DNA from: Tenuibacillus multivorans
Lineage (GTDB): Bacteria > Bacillota > Bacilli > Bacillales > Alkalibacillaceae
NCBI RefSeq assembly: GCF_900103915.1
Contig: NZ_FNIG01000007.1
Coordinates: 62,001 to 126,000 of the forward strand
Reading direction: 5' to 3'
DNA length: 64,000 bases
Below, piece by piece: positions 15,499 to 23,180 of the stretch (its first letter is position 1; every line of letters begins with the position of its first letter). Below the pieces are notes generated by a model. It ran no database searches, was not told the origin of the DNA, and worked only from the letters and a program-made list of their open reading frames with translations. The position numbers were made by a program, and so were the translations under genes.

Positions 15499-17152
15499 TT
15501 CTTTAAAAATAGCTGAAAGTTCACCTTCAGATAGAGTTATTAGAGATGTAAATTTAAAAAATGGTTTAAATATTATTGTAGATGAATCAAATAATGATAG
15601 AGGAAATAATGTAGGCAAAACTACATTCCTTAAGCTTATTGATATTTGTCTAGGAGCTAGAGATAAAAAATATATTTGGACAGATTATGATACTAATAGT
15701 GAAACAAGAAATTTAAAAAAATATATACATGAAAACAAAGTCTATTCAGAATTAACCATTGAAAAAAATAATATAACTTATAGTTTAAAAGTTGAACTTT
15801 TTAATAAAGGCAGAAGATATATTAACGGTGAGGGATTTAGTCGAGATGATTATTATGAAGAATTAAATAAAATTTTGTTTAACATTGAAAGTCCTCCGAC
15901 GTTTAGGCAGTTGATTAATAAATTCGTTAGAATTAAGCAAAACGATAATTCAAATAATGCAACTCTAAAATATCTTCACTCCAATACAAATAATGATCAA
16001 TATCGTAATATTTATGAATTTTTATTTAAGTTAGACGATATAGAAAATAGTACATATAGATTAGAACTTAATGAAGATATTAATCAACTAACTAATTCTA
16101 TTAATAAACTATTTGATTTACATCAATTTAATAATATAGAAGATCTAAAAGAAAGAATTAAAATAGCAGAAAAAAGAGCACAAGAATTGCAGTCAAGCAT
16201 TGATGTTTTAATAGACAAAGAAAAGTTTAAACATTCATTGGAAGAAGTTACTAAAATCAAACATGAATTGAATATTATAAGTGATTCGTTAAATGATGCT
16301 TATTTTAGAAAAACTAAAACAGAGAGAATCCTTGATAAAGAAAGTGACAACAACCTTGAAATTAACGAAGATATACTTTACAACTTCTATAATGAAGTTA
16401 CAAAAAAAATTGACAACATCTCTAAAGAATTTGAAGAGTTGATTGATTTTAATAAAAAAATAAAGAGGAATAAAATTGAATATTATCAAAATAGACTCTC
16501 TGATATACAAAAAGATATAGATGAAATGGAGTACCGAAGAGAATTAATAATTAATCAAAACAAGGATGCAATAACTCTGATTAATGAGGAAAACTTTAGT
16601 GAGTACGAAAAAAAATATAATTCACTACTAGCAGAAAACCAGTTATTAGGTGAATTATACAAAGTAATTAATATTTATAATGAAAAAATAGAACAATTAA
16701 CAAAAAAAGAAAAAGAGTTGCTTGAATTGGAAAACAATCAAACTAAGACAGATAACATTACTACTTTTAACAACTTCTTTTCAAAATATACAGAATTAGC
16801 CTTAGGACAAAGACTTTATATTTATCCTAATAATAGTGGTTTTCCTGTAGGGATATCTAATTTTGATGATGGTTTCGGTTCAGGGTACAAAAAAACAATC
16901 ACACTGCTTTTAGATATTGCTTATGTTTCATTTTTAAATAAACTAGATCTAGACTACCCAAGATTTATTGTTCATGACGAGTTAGAAACTATAGATGAAT
17001 TTAATTTTGATAAGGTAGTAGAAACAATTAATCAAAATGGAACACAATTTATTTTTGGTATTCTGAATGAAAAAATTGAAGGTTACTCTTTTATAGATGA
17101 AAATGACATAATCCTTAGACTTTCTAGTGATAATAAGTTGTTTAGAGTTTAA
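15488..17152 (+). CDS. ABC-3C SMC/Rad50-like ATPase (DUF2326 type)
   Basis: About 554 aa. Walker A GNNVGKTT near residue 40, long coiled coil from about 190 to 420, and a C-terminal half with Walker B (FIVHDELETIDE, around residue 497). This is the ATPase of ABC three-component conflict systems, thought to sense invading DNA and switch on an effector. Start taken as ATG 15488, since GGAAGG lies about 11 nt upstream; GTG 15476 would coincide with that site. Very AT-rich. Followed by a terminator. Confidence 0.85.
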   Translation: MYLNSLKIAESSPSDRVIRDVNLKNGLNIIVDESNNDRGNNVGKTTFLKLIDICLGARDKKYIWTDYDTNSETRNLKKYIHENKVYSELTIEKNNITYSLKVELFNKGRRYINGEGFSRDDYYEELNKILFNIESPPTFRQLINKFVRIKQNDNSNNATLKYLHSNTNNDQYRNIYEFLFKLDDIENSTYRLELNEDINQLTNSINKLFDLHQFNNIEDLKERIKIAEKRAQELQSSIDVLIDKEKFKHSLEEVTKIKHELNIISDSLNDAYFRKTKTERILDKESDNNLEINEDILYNFYNEVTKKIDNISKEFEELIDFNKKIKRNKIEYYQNRLSDIQKDIDEMEYRRELIINQNKDAITLINEENFSEYEKKYNSLLAENQLLGELYKVINIYNEKIEQLTKKEKELLELENNQTKTDNITTFNNFFSKYTELALGQRLYIYPNNSGFPVGISNFDDGFGSGYKKTITLLLDIAYVSFLNKLDLDYPRFIVHDELETIDEFNFDKVVETINQNGTQFIFGILNEKIEGYSFIDENDIILRLSSDNKLFRV

Positions 17153-17168
17153 GCCCAAAATAGGGCTT
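17151..17168 (+). terminator. Terminator of the ABC-3C operon
   Basis: Stem AAGCCC / GGGCTT, loop AAAATA, followed by ATTTTTTTT. Confidence 0.85.
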
Positions 17169-17178
17169 ATTTTTTTTG

Positions 17179-17207
17179 TTGAACAAAAGAACATTTGTTC
17201 GTATAAT
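17179..17207 (+). promoter_or_regulatory. LexA (SOS) box inside a sigma-A promoter for immA-int
   Basis: AGAACATTTGTTCG at 17188-17201 fits the Bacillus LexA box (CGAAC-N4-GTTCG, best form CGAACATATGTTCG) with two mismatches. It fills the 17-bp spacer between -35 TTGAAC (17179-17184) and a perfect -10 TATAAT (17202-17207). LexA bound here would block the promoter directly, so protease and integrase should be expressed on DNA damage. Confidence 0.85.
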
Positions 17208-17227
17208 ATTCCTAGAGGTGATACTAT

Positions 17228-17722
17228 ATGACTACTAAAACATACAAGCCAACTAGCTTAGAATCATGGGTAAGTCGCTTTTATAGATTGAATGGACTAT
17301 TAATTCCTGAGGATCTACAACCAAAAGAAATCGCTGAACGTATAGGAATTATGTACATAGAAGAACCTAGAGCTTCTTATTCAGTTGAACAAGACAATTT
17401 TAAATTAATTAACGTTAATGAGAATCTAAACGACTATGAAAAGAGAGAACACTTCTATCATGAATTGTGTCATATCCTACGCCATTATGGTAATCAAATG
17501 ATGATGCCTAAAGCATTTAGAGAGTTACAGGAATGGGACGCAAGACACTTCACGTTATACGCTTCTATTCCATTTCATATGCTGCACAACTATAAATTCA
17601 AAGATGAAAAAATTTCAGAGAATCTAGCAATAGATTTTAATGTACCACATCATATTGCTAAGGAACGAGTATCAAGAATTCTAAGAAATGCTATTATCAA
17701 AAAGAATAAAACTGTGATTTAA
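17228..17722 (+). CDS. ImmA/IrrE-family metallopeptidase
   Basis: 164 aa with the zinc-protease motif HELCH (78-82) in EHFYHELCHILRHYG. Family members such as ImmA of ICEBs1 cleave the cognate XRE repressor and so induce excision. Here the likely target is the 102-aa repressor at 14117. It is followed closely by the integrase and preceded by a LexA-controlled promoter, so SOS induction would give both repressor removal and excision. Confidence 0.88.
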   Translation: MTTKTYKPTSLESWVSRFYRLNGLLIPEDLQPKEIAERIGIMYIEEPRASYSVEQDNFKLINVNENLNDYEKREHFYHELCHILRHYGNQMMMPKAFRELQEWDARHFTLYASIPFHMLHNYKFKDEKISENLAIDFNVPHHIAKERVSRILRNAIIKKNKTVI

Positions 17723-17749
17723 TAGTTTATGAGAAGGGAGGGATAATAC

Positions 17750-18850
17750 ATGGCGAGTTTTTTAAAGCGAGGAAAGACATGGCAATATTCGATTAGTCGC
17801 ATGGTCGGTGGGAAGTATAAACCGATTAGAAAAGGAGGTTTTAAAACTAAAAAGGAAGCACAAGTAGCAGCTGCTGAAGTTGAAGCTAATATGAGAAAAG
17901 GAGTTATACCTAATCTAAAGCCTGTAAGCTTTTCTGAATACCTAGAACAGTTTATAAATGTTTATAAGATTGATATTGATGAAAATACATTAAAACGTTA
18001 TAAAAACACGCTTAATACTGTTTATAGTTATTTTGGACATATACCTATCCAAGATATTAAAAAAAGCGACTATCAAGAATTTTTAAACGATTACGGTAAA
18101 ACACACGCTAAAGAATCGACTAGAAAACTAAATATTCATATTCGAGCATGTGTAAGAGAAGCCATTGATGAAGGGATTATTTTTAAAGATTTTACACGAG
18201 ATGCCAAACTAAAAGGAAAAGATTCTAAAAGACCAGAAGAAAAACATCTCAATTATTTTGAATACAAATTATTATTAAAAGAAGTCTATAAACGCTTAGA
18301 TCAAGGTATGACTTACTATATCATCTTATTAGCTTTAACTACTGGTATGCGATACAGTGAGCTTGTCGGATTAACGAGAAGAGATATTAACTTTAAAAAT
18401 AATACTATTAAGATCAATAAGACTTGGGATTATAAAGGCGGAAACAAATTTAAAGACACTAAAAACCACGAAACACGCGTAATTAAAGTAAATAACAAAA
18501 CAATGAGGGTATTTGAGCAATTATTTGAAAAGGTACCCGATAACATTCATCAGCTTGTATTCTATAGTCCGCAATCAAAATATAAAGTCTACACGAGTGC
18601 AAGTTTGAACAAAGTACTAAGAAACTTACTAAAAGTCTTAAACATTGAACAAACAATAACTATGCATGGACTAAGACACACACATGCAAGTGTATTACTT
18701 TATTTAAGATGTTCGATTTATTATGTATCTGAAAGACTAGGTCATAAAGATACACAAACTACCCATATTTATTATGCACACGTTATTAAAGAATTAAGGG
18801 CAGAAGATGAACAAAAAGCTACCAAAACTATAGATCAAATGGTTGGTTAA
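17750..18850 (+). CDS. Tyrosine integrase of the element
   Basis: 366 aa. N-terminal AP2-like arm-binding domain (about 1-50, KRGKTWQYSISRMVGGKYKPIRKGGF), SAM-like core-binding domain (about 60-150), catalytic domain with Arg201 (TTGMRYSEL), His306/Arg309 (MHGLRHTHAS), His332 (LGHKD) and nucleophile Tyr342 (HIYYAHV). GGGAGGG precedes the ATG. It ends about 155 bp from the attachment core, the normal place for a tRNA-targeting integrase. Confidence 0.95.
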   Translation: MASFLKRGKTWQYSISRMVGGKYKPIRKGGFKTKKEAQVAAAEVEANMRKGVIPNLKPVSFSEYLEQFINVYKIDIDENTLKRYKNTLNTVYSYFGHIPIQDIKKSDYQEFLNDYGKTHAKESTRKLNIHIRACVREAIDEGIIFKDFTRDAKLKGKDSKRPEEKHLNYFEYKLLLKEVYKRLDQGMTYYIILLALTTGMRYSELVGLTRRDINFKNNTIKINKTWDYKGGNKFKDTKNHETRVIKVNNKTMRVFEQLFEKVPDNIHQLVFYSPQSKYKVYTSASLNKVLRNLLKVLNIEQTITMHGLRHTHASVLLYLRCSIYYVSERLGHKDTQTTHIYYAHVIKELRAEDEQKATKTIDQMVG

Positions 18851-18958
18851 TGTGTTTAAAATGTGTTTAAAAATTTCATTTTATAACTTATTAAATCGAA
18901 TTCTTACTAAAAACAATTGAAAATCGAAAGTAACTCAAACGCTGATATATCAACGTTT
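18851..18958. repeat. Right integrase arm sites
   Basis: TGTGTTTAAAA-TGTGTTTAA at 18851-18870 is a direct-orientation counterpart of 5994-6013. AACGCTGATATATCAACG (18939-18956) is an inverted counterpart of the segment at 5961-5983 and is itself partly palindromic (GATATATC). Both ends of the element thus carry one copy of each site. From 18959 to the tRNA there is nothing else I can support. Confidence 0.65.
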
Positions 18959-19003
18959 TTGAGCTTATAATATATTTTCTTCCATGACTAAAAGTAACTA
19001 AAG

Positions 19004-19020
19004 AACGCCCTCGGAGGGAA
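19004..19020. other. Right attachment repeat (attR core, in tRNA 3' end)
   Basis: 17 bp identical to 5929-5945. It forms the acceptor end of the intact tRNA-Arg, so insertion regenerates the tRNA. Confidence 0.9.
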
Positions 19021-19077
19021 TCGAACCCCCATCGTGAGAACCGGAATCTCATGTGTTATCCGTTACACCACGAGGGC
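19006..19077 (-). tRNA. tRNA-Arg (anticodon CCG)
   Basis: 72-nt cloverleaf on the minus strand: acceptor GCCCTCG/CGAGGGC, D stem GTGT/ACAC, anticodon stem TGAGA/TCTCA with loop TTCCGGT (anticodon CCG), T stem GGGGG/CCCTC with TTCGATT loop, discriminator G. CCA is not encoded. Host gene and integration site of the element. Confidence 0.95.
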
Positions 19078-19104
19078 ATGTCTCATCAACAAAACGCATT
19101 TGTA

Positions 19105-19133
19105 ATTATACGTCTAGATTCGATATAATTCAA
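19105..19133 (-). promoter_or_regulatory. Promoter of tRNA-Arg
   Basis: On the minus strand: -35 TTGAAT (19133-19128), 17-bp spacer, perfect -10 TATAAT (19110-19105), about 28 bp before the mature 5' end. Confidence 0.75.
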
Positions 19134-19234
19134 GCATACTTTTCTCGACTTCCTAATACAATGTGTTACGTTTAAAGTGTGCATGGTTTGGGTAAGTTGA
19201 TTTTAGTCGGTACATAAGAATGTCAGTTATTTCG

Positions 19235-19251
19235 TTTGACCTTTTTTGACC
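19235..19251 (+). promoter_or_regulatory. CtsR operator upstream of clpP
   Basis: TTTGACC-TTT-TTTGACC, the exact reverse complement of the tandem heptad GGTCAAA-N3-GGTCAAA recognised by CtsR. It lies 58 bp before the clpP start, so clpP is under class III heat-shock control, as in Bacillus. Confidence 0.9.
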
Positions 19252-19308
19252 AAAGGAGTAAGATATTAAGTGAAGAAACAATTTGAACTTGTAAAGGAGG
19301 AAGTTAGA

Positions 19309-19887
19309 ATGAATTTAATTCCTACAGTTATTGAACAGACAAACCGCGGTGAACGTGCTTACGATATTTATTCCCGCTTACTGAAGGACCGCATTGTGAT
19401 GCTTGGAGGTCCAGTTGACGACAATGTGTCAAACTCCATTGTCGCGCAAATGTTATTCCTAGCAGCCGAAGATCCTGATAAAGATATTTCGTTATACATT
19501 AACTCACCTGGTGGATCCATCACAGCTGGTATGGCCATCTACGATACGATGCAATTCATCAAGCCAGACGTTTCAACGATCTGTGTAGGTATGGCTGCAT
19601 CAATGGGGGCTTTCCTACTAGCAGCTGGTGAACCTGGTAAACGTTACGGTTTACCAAACAGTGAAGTCATGATTCACCAACCATTAGGTGGTACTCAAGG
19701 TCAAGCAACTGATATCCAAATCCACGCTAAACGAATAGTTGAAATGCGTGAGAAAATCAACCAAATTCTTTCTGAACGCACAGGTCAGCCATATGAAGTG
19801 ATTGAGCGCGATACAGACCGTGACTTCTTCATGTCAGCTGAAAGAGCTAAAAAATATGGCTTAATTGATTACGTGATGCAGAAATAA
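19309..19887 (+). CDS. clpP: ATP-dependent Clp protease proteolytic subunit
   Basis: Serine protease of the ClpXP/ClpCP machines. 192 aa when started at ATG 19309 ([20 protein letters not shown]), which has AAAGGAGG 7 nt upstream; an in-frame GTG at 19270 precedes this site and is rejected. Catalytic triad visible: Ser98 (GMAASMG), His123 (MIHQPLGG) and Asp172 (TDRDFF). A CtsR box and a strong terminator frame it as a single-gene unit. Confidence 0.97.
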   Translation: MNLIPTVIEQTNRGERAYDIYSRLLKDRIVMLGGPVDDNVSNSIVAQMLFLAAEDPDKDISLYINSPGGSITAGMAIYDTMQFIKPDVSTICVGMAASMGAFLLAAGEPGKRYGLPNSEVMIHQPLGGTQGQATDIQIHAKRIVEMREKINQILSERTGQPYEVIERDTDRDFFMSAERAKKYGLIDYVMQK

Positions 19888-19897
19888 ACCTATTGGA

Positions 19898-19924
19898 AAC
19901 ACCCGCGAGCTAATCGCGGGTGTT
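19898..19924. terminator. Terminator of clpP
   Basis: Stem AACACCCGCGA / TCGCGGGTGTT, loop of 5, then T-rich. It overlaps the last codons and stop (19910) of the convergent gene, so it may serve both. Confidence 0.88.
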
Positions 19925-20365
19925 ATTTATGTCTAAAAATAATTTTAAACTTTCAAAATATCGATCTGTTTTAATGTAGTATTCACCTTGTTCCTCGTTT
20001 TCAAAATTAAGGATTCTCACTAATCCATGGTTATCAAAGCTTAGTTCGAGCGCACGTTTGTTATCTTTCCATAACGTGACATCAATTCCTTCATCGGCAT
20101 ACTGATCACTGACAAATTCATCAAAAGTATGGGATTTCCTTAACTCAAGTGTCGACAGAAATGATACGAAATCTTCAACCGTTTGTTCGTCCGTAATCTC
20201 CTTCCTTTCAACAACACTTGCCCCTACCGTAATTGAAGTTATTTCTTCAGGTTTCTCATCATCAAAAGCTAATGCTTGGAACGTTGTATTCGACATCGTG
20301 ACATATAATAAATTTCCGACCATAACGATGACAATTAAGATTAATAATATTTTTCCATATTTCAT
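19910..20365 (-). CDS. Membrane-anchored hypothetical protein
   Basis: 151 aa: N-terminal membrane segment (ILLILIVIVMVGNLLYVTM), then an extracytoplasmic domain (ITSITVGASVVERKEITDEQTVEDFVSFLSTLELRK ... DVTLWKDNKRALELSFDNHGLVRILN) resembling small exported Bacillus domains of unknown role. Its start overlaps the panF stop by 4 bp (ATGA type), so it is co-translated with the symporter. The 3' end lies in the clpP terminator hairpin. Confidence 0.75.
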   Translation of the reverse strand: MKYGKILLILIVIVMVGNLLYVTMSNTTFQALAFDDEKPEEITSITVGASVVERKEITDEQTVEDFVSFLSTLELRKSHTFDEFVSDQYADEGIDVTLWKDNKRALELSFDNHGLVRILNFENEEQGEYYIKTDRYFESLKLFLDINNTRD

Positions 20366-21825
20366 CGTGCTTCCCCTGTACCCACTGAAAAGTCTACCTT
20401 GTTACGCGTGAACAGACTGACTAAAACAAAAGCGATTAAGGATAAAAATACAGGAAGTGTCACCGTATGCACGCCCAATAATTCACCATATGCTTCATTG
20501 TAAAAGTGAATCCCAATATAAGATCCGATCCCAACAACCATCGAAGCAATGGCACCGTATTTGTTGCCGGACTTCCAATATAAACCGAGTACAACTGGCC
20601 AAATAAATGCCGCTTCAAGTCCACCAAAGGCAAATAAGTTTAAGAAAATAATAAACTCTGGTGGTTCAATGGCCATTAAAAAGACGATAATCCCAATGAC
20701 GGCTGTCATACCATAGCTGACATATTTAATGTTTTTCCGGGTCGCTTCGGGTTTAATATAGTTAACGTAAACATCTTTAACGACAGACGAGCTAACAAGT
20801 AACAACAAAGAATCGACCGTCGACATAATCGCCGCTAATGGGGCTGCCAGTACGATTCCTGCTAGCCATCCGGGTAAAACATCTAAGGCAACGAGTGGGA
20901 TAACCTGATCCGCAACCTCTATCCCTGGTAATACCGGTCGAGCAAAGACACCGATTAAATGCATGTTAAGCATGATAAAACCGACAACAACGGTTCCGAT
21001 AATTAATGCCCGGTGCATCGAACGTGAGTCACGATAAGACATCGCACGCACAGCAACCTGAGGCAAACCGATCACCCCAACACCAACGAGGATCCAGAAT
21101 GACGAAACATATAGTGGTGACAGACTCCCATCGTTTCCATACGGTGTGACAAGGTTTGGATTTTCAGTAGTTAAATCTTGAAAAATTTGACCAAGTCCTC
21201 CGCCCGCAATCACAACTCCGATTAAAAGCAGTAACGTTCCAAATAACATGACGATCCCTTGCAGCGTGTCTGTTACTGAAACGGCACGGAAACCACCGAT
21301 AATGACGTAGATTAATACGGCAACCGCAAAGATGAATAGAGCTCCCTTATAACTCAGTCCAGTAATCGATTGAATTAAATATGCTCCACCAATCCATTGT
21401 GCCGCCATCGCTGAAAATAAAAAGATAATAATGCTAAATGCGGCTAAGAGCACGACTGTTGAGCTATTATAACGCCCTTTTAAATAATCAGTTAACGTCA
21501 CCGCTTTATATTTGAGTGTAACGATAGCAAATTTTTTACCTAAGATAAGTAAAACGAAATAGCCTGTTGCTACCTGTGTCATAGCTAAAAGCACCCAGCC
21601 TAATCCAATGGAATAAGCGGCACCCGGTCCACCTAAAAAGCTAGAGGCACTTCCATAGGTCGCGACCATCGTCATCGCCAACACAAGCCCACCGAGTTCG
21701 CGACTTCCTAAAAAGTAATCACTCAAAAATGATTTCGATTTATTTAATTTTCGGTTCGACCAAATCCCAATAAAAAAGATGATGATCAAAAATAATAGTA
21801 AAGGTATAAGTACATCCCAGTTCAT
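20362..21825 (-). CDS. panF: Sodium:solute symporter, pantothenate type
   Basis: 487 aa, about 13 membrane helices, SSS family. Signature stretches include SDYFLGSRELGGLVLAMTMVATYGSASSFLGGPGAAY near the N-terminus and AAPLAAIMSTVDSLLLLVSSSVVKD. The combination with a small YhdT-like partner immediately upstream is typical of PanF, which imports pantothenate for CoA synthesis. Overlaps the yhdT-like stop by 4 bp. Confidence 0.88.
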   Translation of the reverse strand: MNWDVLIPLLLFLIIIFFIGIWSNRKLNKSKSFLSDYFLGSRELGGLVLAMTMVATYGSASSFLGGPGAAYSIGLGWVLLAMTQVATGYFVLLILGKKFAIVTLKYKAVTLTDYLKGRYNSSTVVLLAAFSIIIFLFSAMAAQWIGGAYLIQSITGLSYKGALFIFAVAVLIYVIIGGFRAVSVTDTLQGIVMLFGTLLLLIGVVIAGGGLGQIFQDLTTENPNLVTPYGNDGSLSPLYVSSFWILVGVGVIGLPQVAVRAMSYRDSRSMHRALIIGTVVVGFIMLNMHLIGVFARPVLPGIEVADQVIPLVALDVLPGWLAGIVLAAPLAAIMSTVDSLLLLVSSSVVKDVYVNYIKPEATRKNIKYVSYGMTAVIGIIVFLMAIEPPEFIIFLNLFAFGGLEAAFIWPVVLGLYWKSGNKYGAIASMVVGIGSYIGIHFYNEAYGELLGVHTVTLPVFLSLIAFVLVSLFTRNKVDFSVGTGEAR

Positions 21826-22109
21826 CGTTGCTCCTCCCCTCCATCATCATCAAGAGGAACATCCGTTAATAAATACTTTACGACGAAAATGACGAGTCCG
21901 ACCATGACAAAAAAACCAACAATACAGCTCCAAAAAAACCATGCTGGAAATCCAAGAATATATGTATACTCATCGGGAGGTTTATTTCCTAGTTCATATG
22001 CAAAACCATACCACCATAGAAAGTTAATAATCGCTAAAACAACACCGATAATCGCTTCGTTATGCGCAATCCGAAAGCGTTTATCTTCTGGCTTATTGGA
22101 CTTCCCCAT
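21822..22109 (-). CDS. yhdT: YhdT-family small membrane protein
   Basis: 95 aa with two membrane segments (AIIGVVLAIINFLWWYGFAY and FPAWFFWSCIVGFFVMVGLVIFVVKYLL) separated by GNKPPDEYTYILG. This family (DUF997) is usually encoded just before panF and is thought to assist the symporter. Acidic C-terminus. First gene of the panF unit. Confidence 0.85.
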   Translation of the reverse strand: MGKSNKPEDKRFRIAHNEAIIGVVLAIINFLWWYGFAYELGNKPPDEYTYILGFPAWFFWSCIVGFFVMVGLVIFVVKYLLTDVPLDDDGGEEQR

Positions 22110-22303
22110 AATCTCACTCCTCTCCCTAAATTTTCAGACGATTATATTATACCATGCAAGGCTAATCTTTGAAGTCTGAGATTTAATGTCATAGTCTAAT
22201 ATGTAGTACAATTTAGATTGATAACTTAAATTAAAGACGGAAGTCACACCCCAACGGTCGAACATAAAACATAAAGACCGAACCAGATCGAAAGGAGCCC
22301 AAT

Positions 22304-23170
22304 ATGGACCTATCACAACAGTTGAAGGACATAATCGAACAACATAAACATACAGAAGCGACTGATTTTGACTACCTCATCGGTGAAGGTGGCTACATTC
22401 CGAGCAATAAGGAAATTTTGACCGATATTATCGCAGCTTTAGTGCAAGGTAAAAACGTACTACTTAAAGGACCGACTGGATCGGGTAAAACAAAATTGGC
22501 TGAGACATTGTCATCCCTTTTTAATCAGCCATTGTTTAGCGTTAATTGCTCGGTTGATTTAGATGCCGAGAGCTTCGTCGGTTTTAAAACAATTGATTAT
22601 CAAGAAGGAAAACAAATCATCGACTTTGTGCCTGGTCCTCTCGTTCAAGCGATGACACACGGCCATTTTCTATATATTGATGAAATTAATATGGCAAAGC
22701 CCGAGACACTTCCAATCATTAACGGTGTACTCGATTATCGTCGTCAGATTACGAACCCACTGACGAATGAAGTCATCAAGGCCAAAGAAGGTTTTAATGT
22801 GATAGCGGCGATTAATGAAGGTTATATCGGTACAACACGGTTAAACGAAGCACTTAAAAACCGCTTCATTATCATTGATGTTCCGTATCTACAAGGTGAG
22901 CAGTTGAAAACATTAATTCAAGAAAACACGGAACTTAAAGATGACCAATTGATGAGTCAATTTGTTCAGCTATCCAATGATTTAATTGAGGCCTCGCAAC
23001 AAGGAAAAGTTTCAGAAGACGCTGCGAGTATTCGAGCACTTCTCGATGCCTGCGATTTAAGTAGCATGATACCGCCTAAACGAGCTATTCTACGTTCAAT
23101 TATTGATAAATTAGAGGATGACCGTGAAAAAGAAGTCGTTCGGAATCTAGCAGATACGCTATTCGAGTGA
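22304..23170 (+). CDS. MoxR-like AAA ATPase
   Basis: 288 aa, AAA_5/MoxR group: Walker [11 protein letters not shown], Walker [11 protein letters not shown], sensor [11 protein letters not shown] and arginine-finger region ALKNRF. Such ATPases act as chaperones with a VWA partner, e.g. CbbQ/NirQ/NorQ types activating metalloenzymes; the substrate here is unknown as no target enzyme is adjacent. AAAGGAG precedes the ATG. Operon with the VWA gene 10 bp downstream. Confidence 0.88.
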   Translation: MDLSQQLKDIIEQHKHTEATDFDYLIGEGGYIPSNKEILTDIIAALVQGKNVLLKGPTGSGKTKLAETLSSLFNQPLFSVNCSVDLDAESFVGFKTIDYQEGKQIIDFVPGPLVQAMTHGHFLYIDEINMAKPETLPIINGVLDYRRQITNPLTNEVIKAKEGFNVIAAINEGYIGTTRLNEALKNRFIIIDVPYLQGEQLKTLIQENTELKDDQLMSQFVQLSNDLIEASQQGKVSEDAASIRALLDACDLSSMIPPKRAILRSIIDKLEDDREKEVVRNLADTLFE

Positions 23171-23180
23171 GGGGTCGGCG

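Larger units (their letters stand above)
5929..19020. mobile_element. 13.1-kb integrated element (inovirus-like prophage) in tRNA-Arg
   Basis: Flanked by the 17-bp direct repeat AACGCCCTCGGAGGGAA (5929-5945 and 19004-19020), the 3' end of tRNA-Arg. The intact tRNA gene is at the right end, next to the integrase. Contents from left: a three-gene cargo operon, a short tyrosine recombinase, a leftward operon with a Zot/pI-type ATPase, an anchored adhesin and very small membrane proteins, a divergent Cro-like/repressor switch, a rightward ABC-3C locus, ImmA-type protease and integrase. The very AT-rich composition contrasts with the flanks. The Zot-like ATPase plus tiny coat-like proteins suggest a filamentous-phage relationship; capsid, portal, terminase, tail, relaxase and Rep genes are not seen. 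Confidence 0.85.

Noticed and set aside
5929-19020. Integrative conjugative element
   Set aside because: Control genes resemble ICEBs1, but there is no relaxase, coupling protein or type IV secretion gene; the Zot-like operon fits filamentous phage better.
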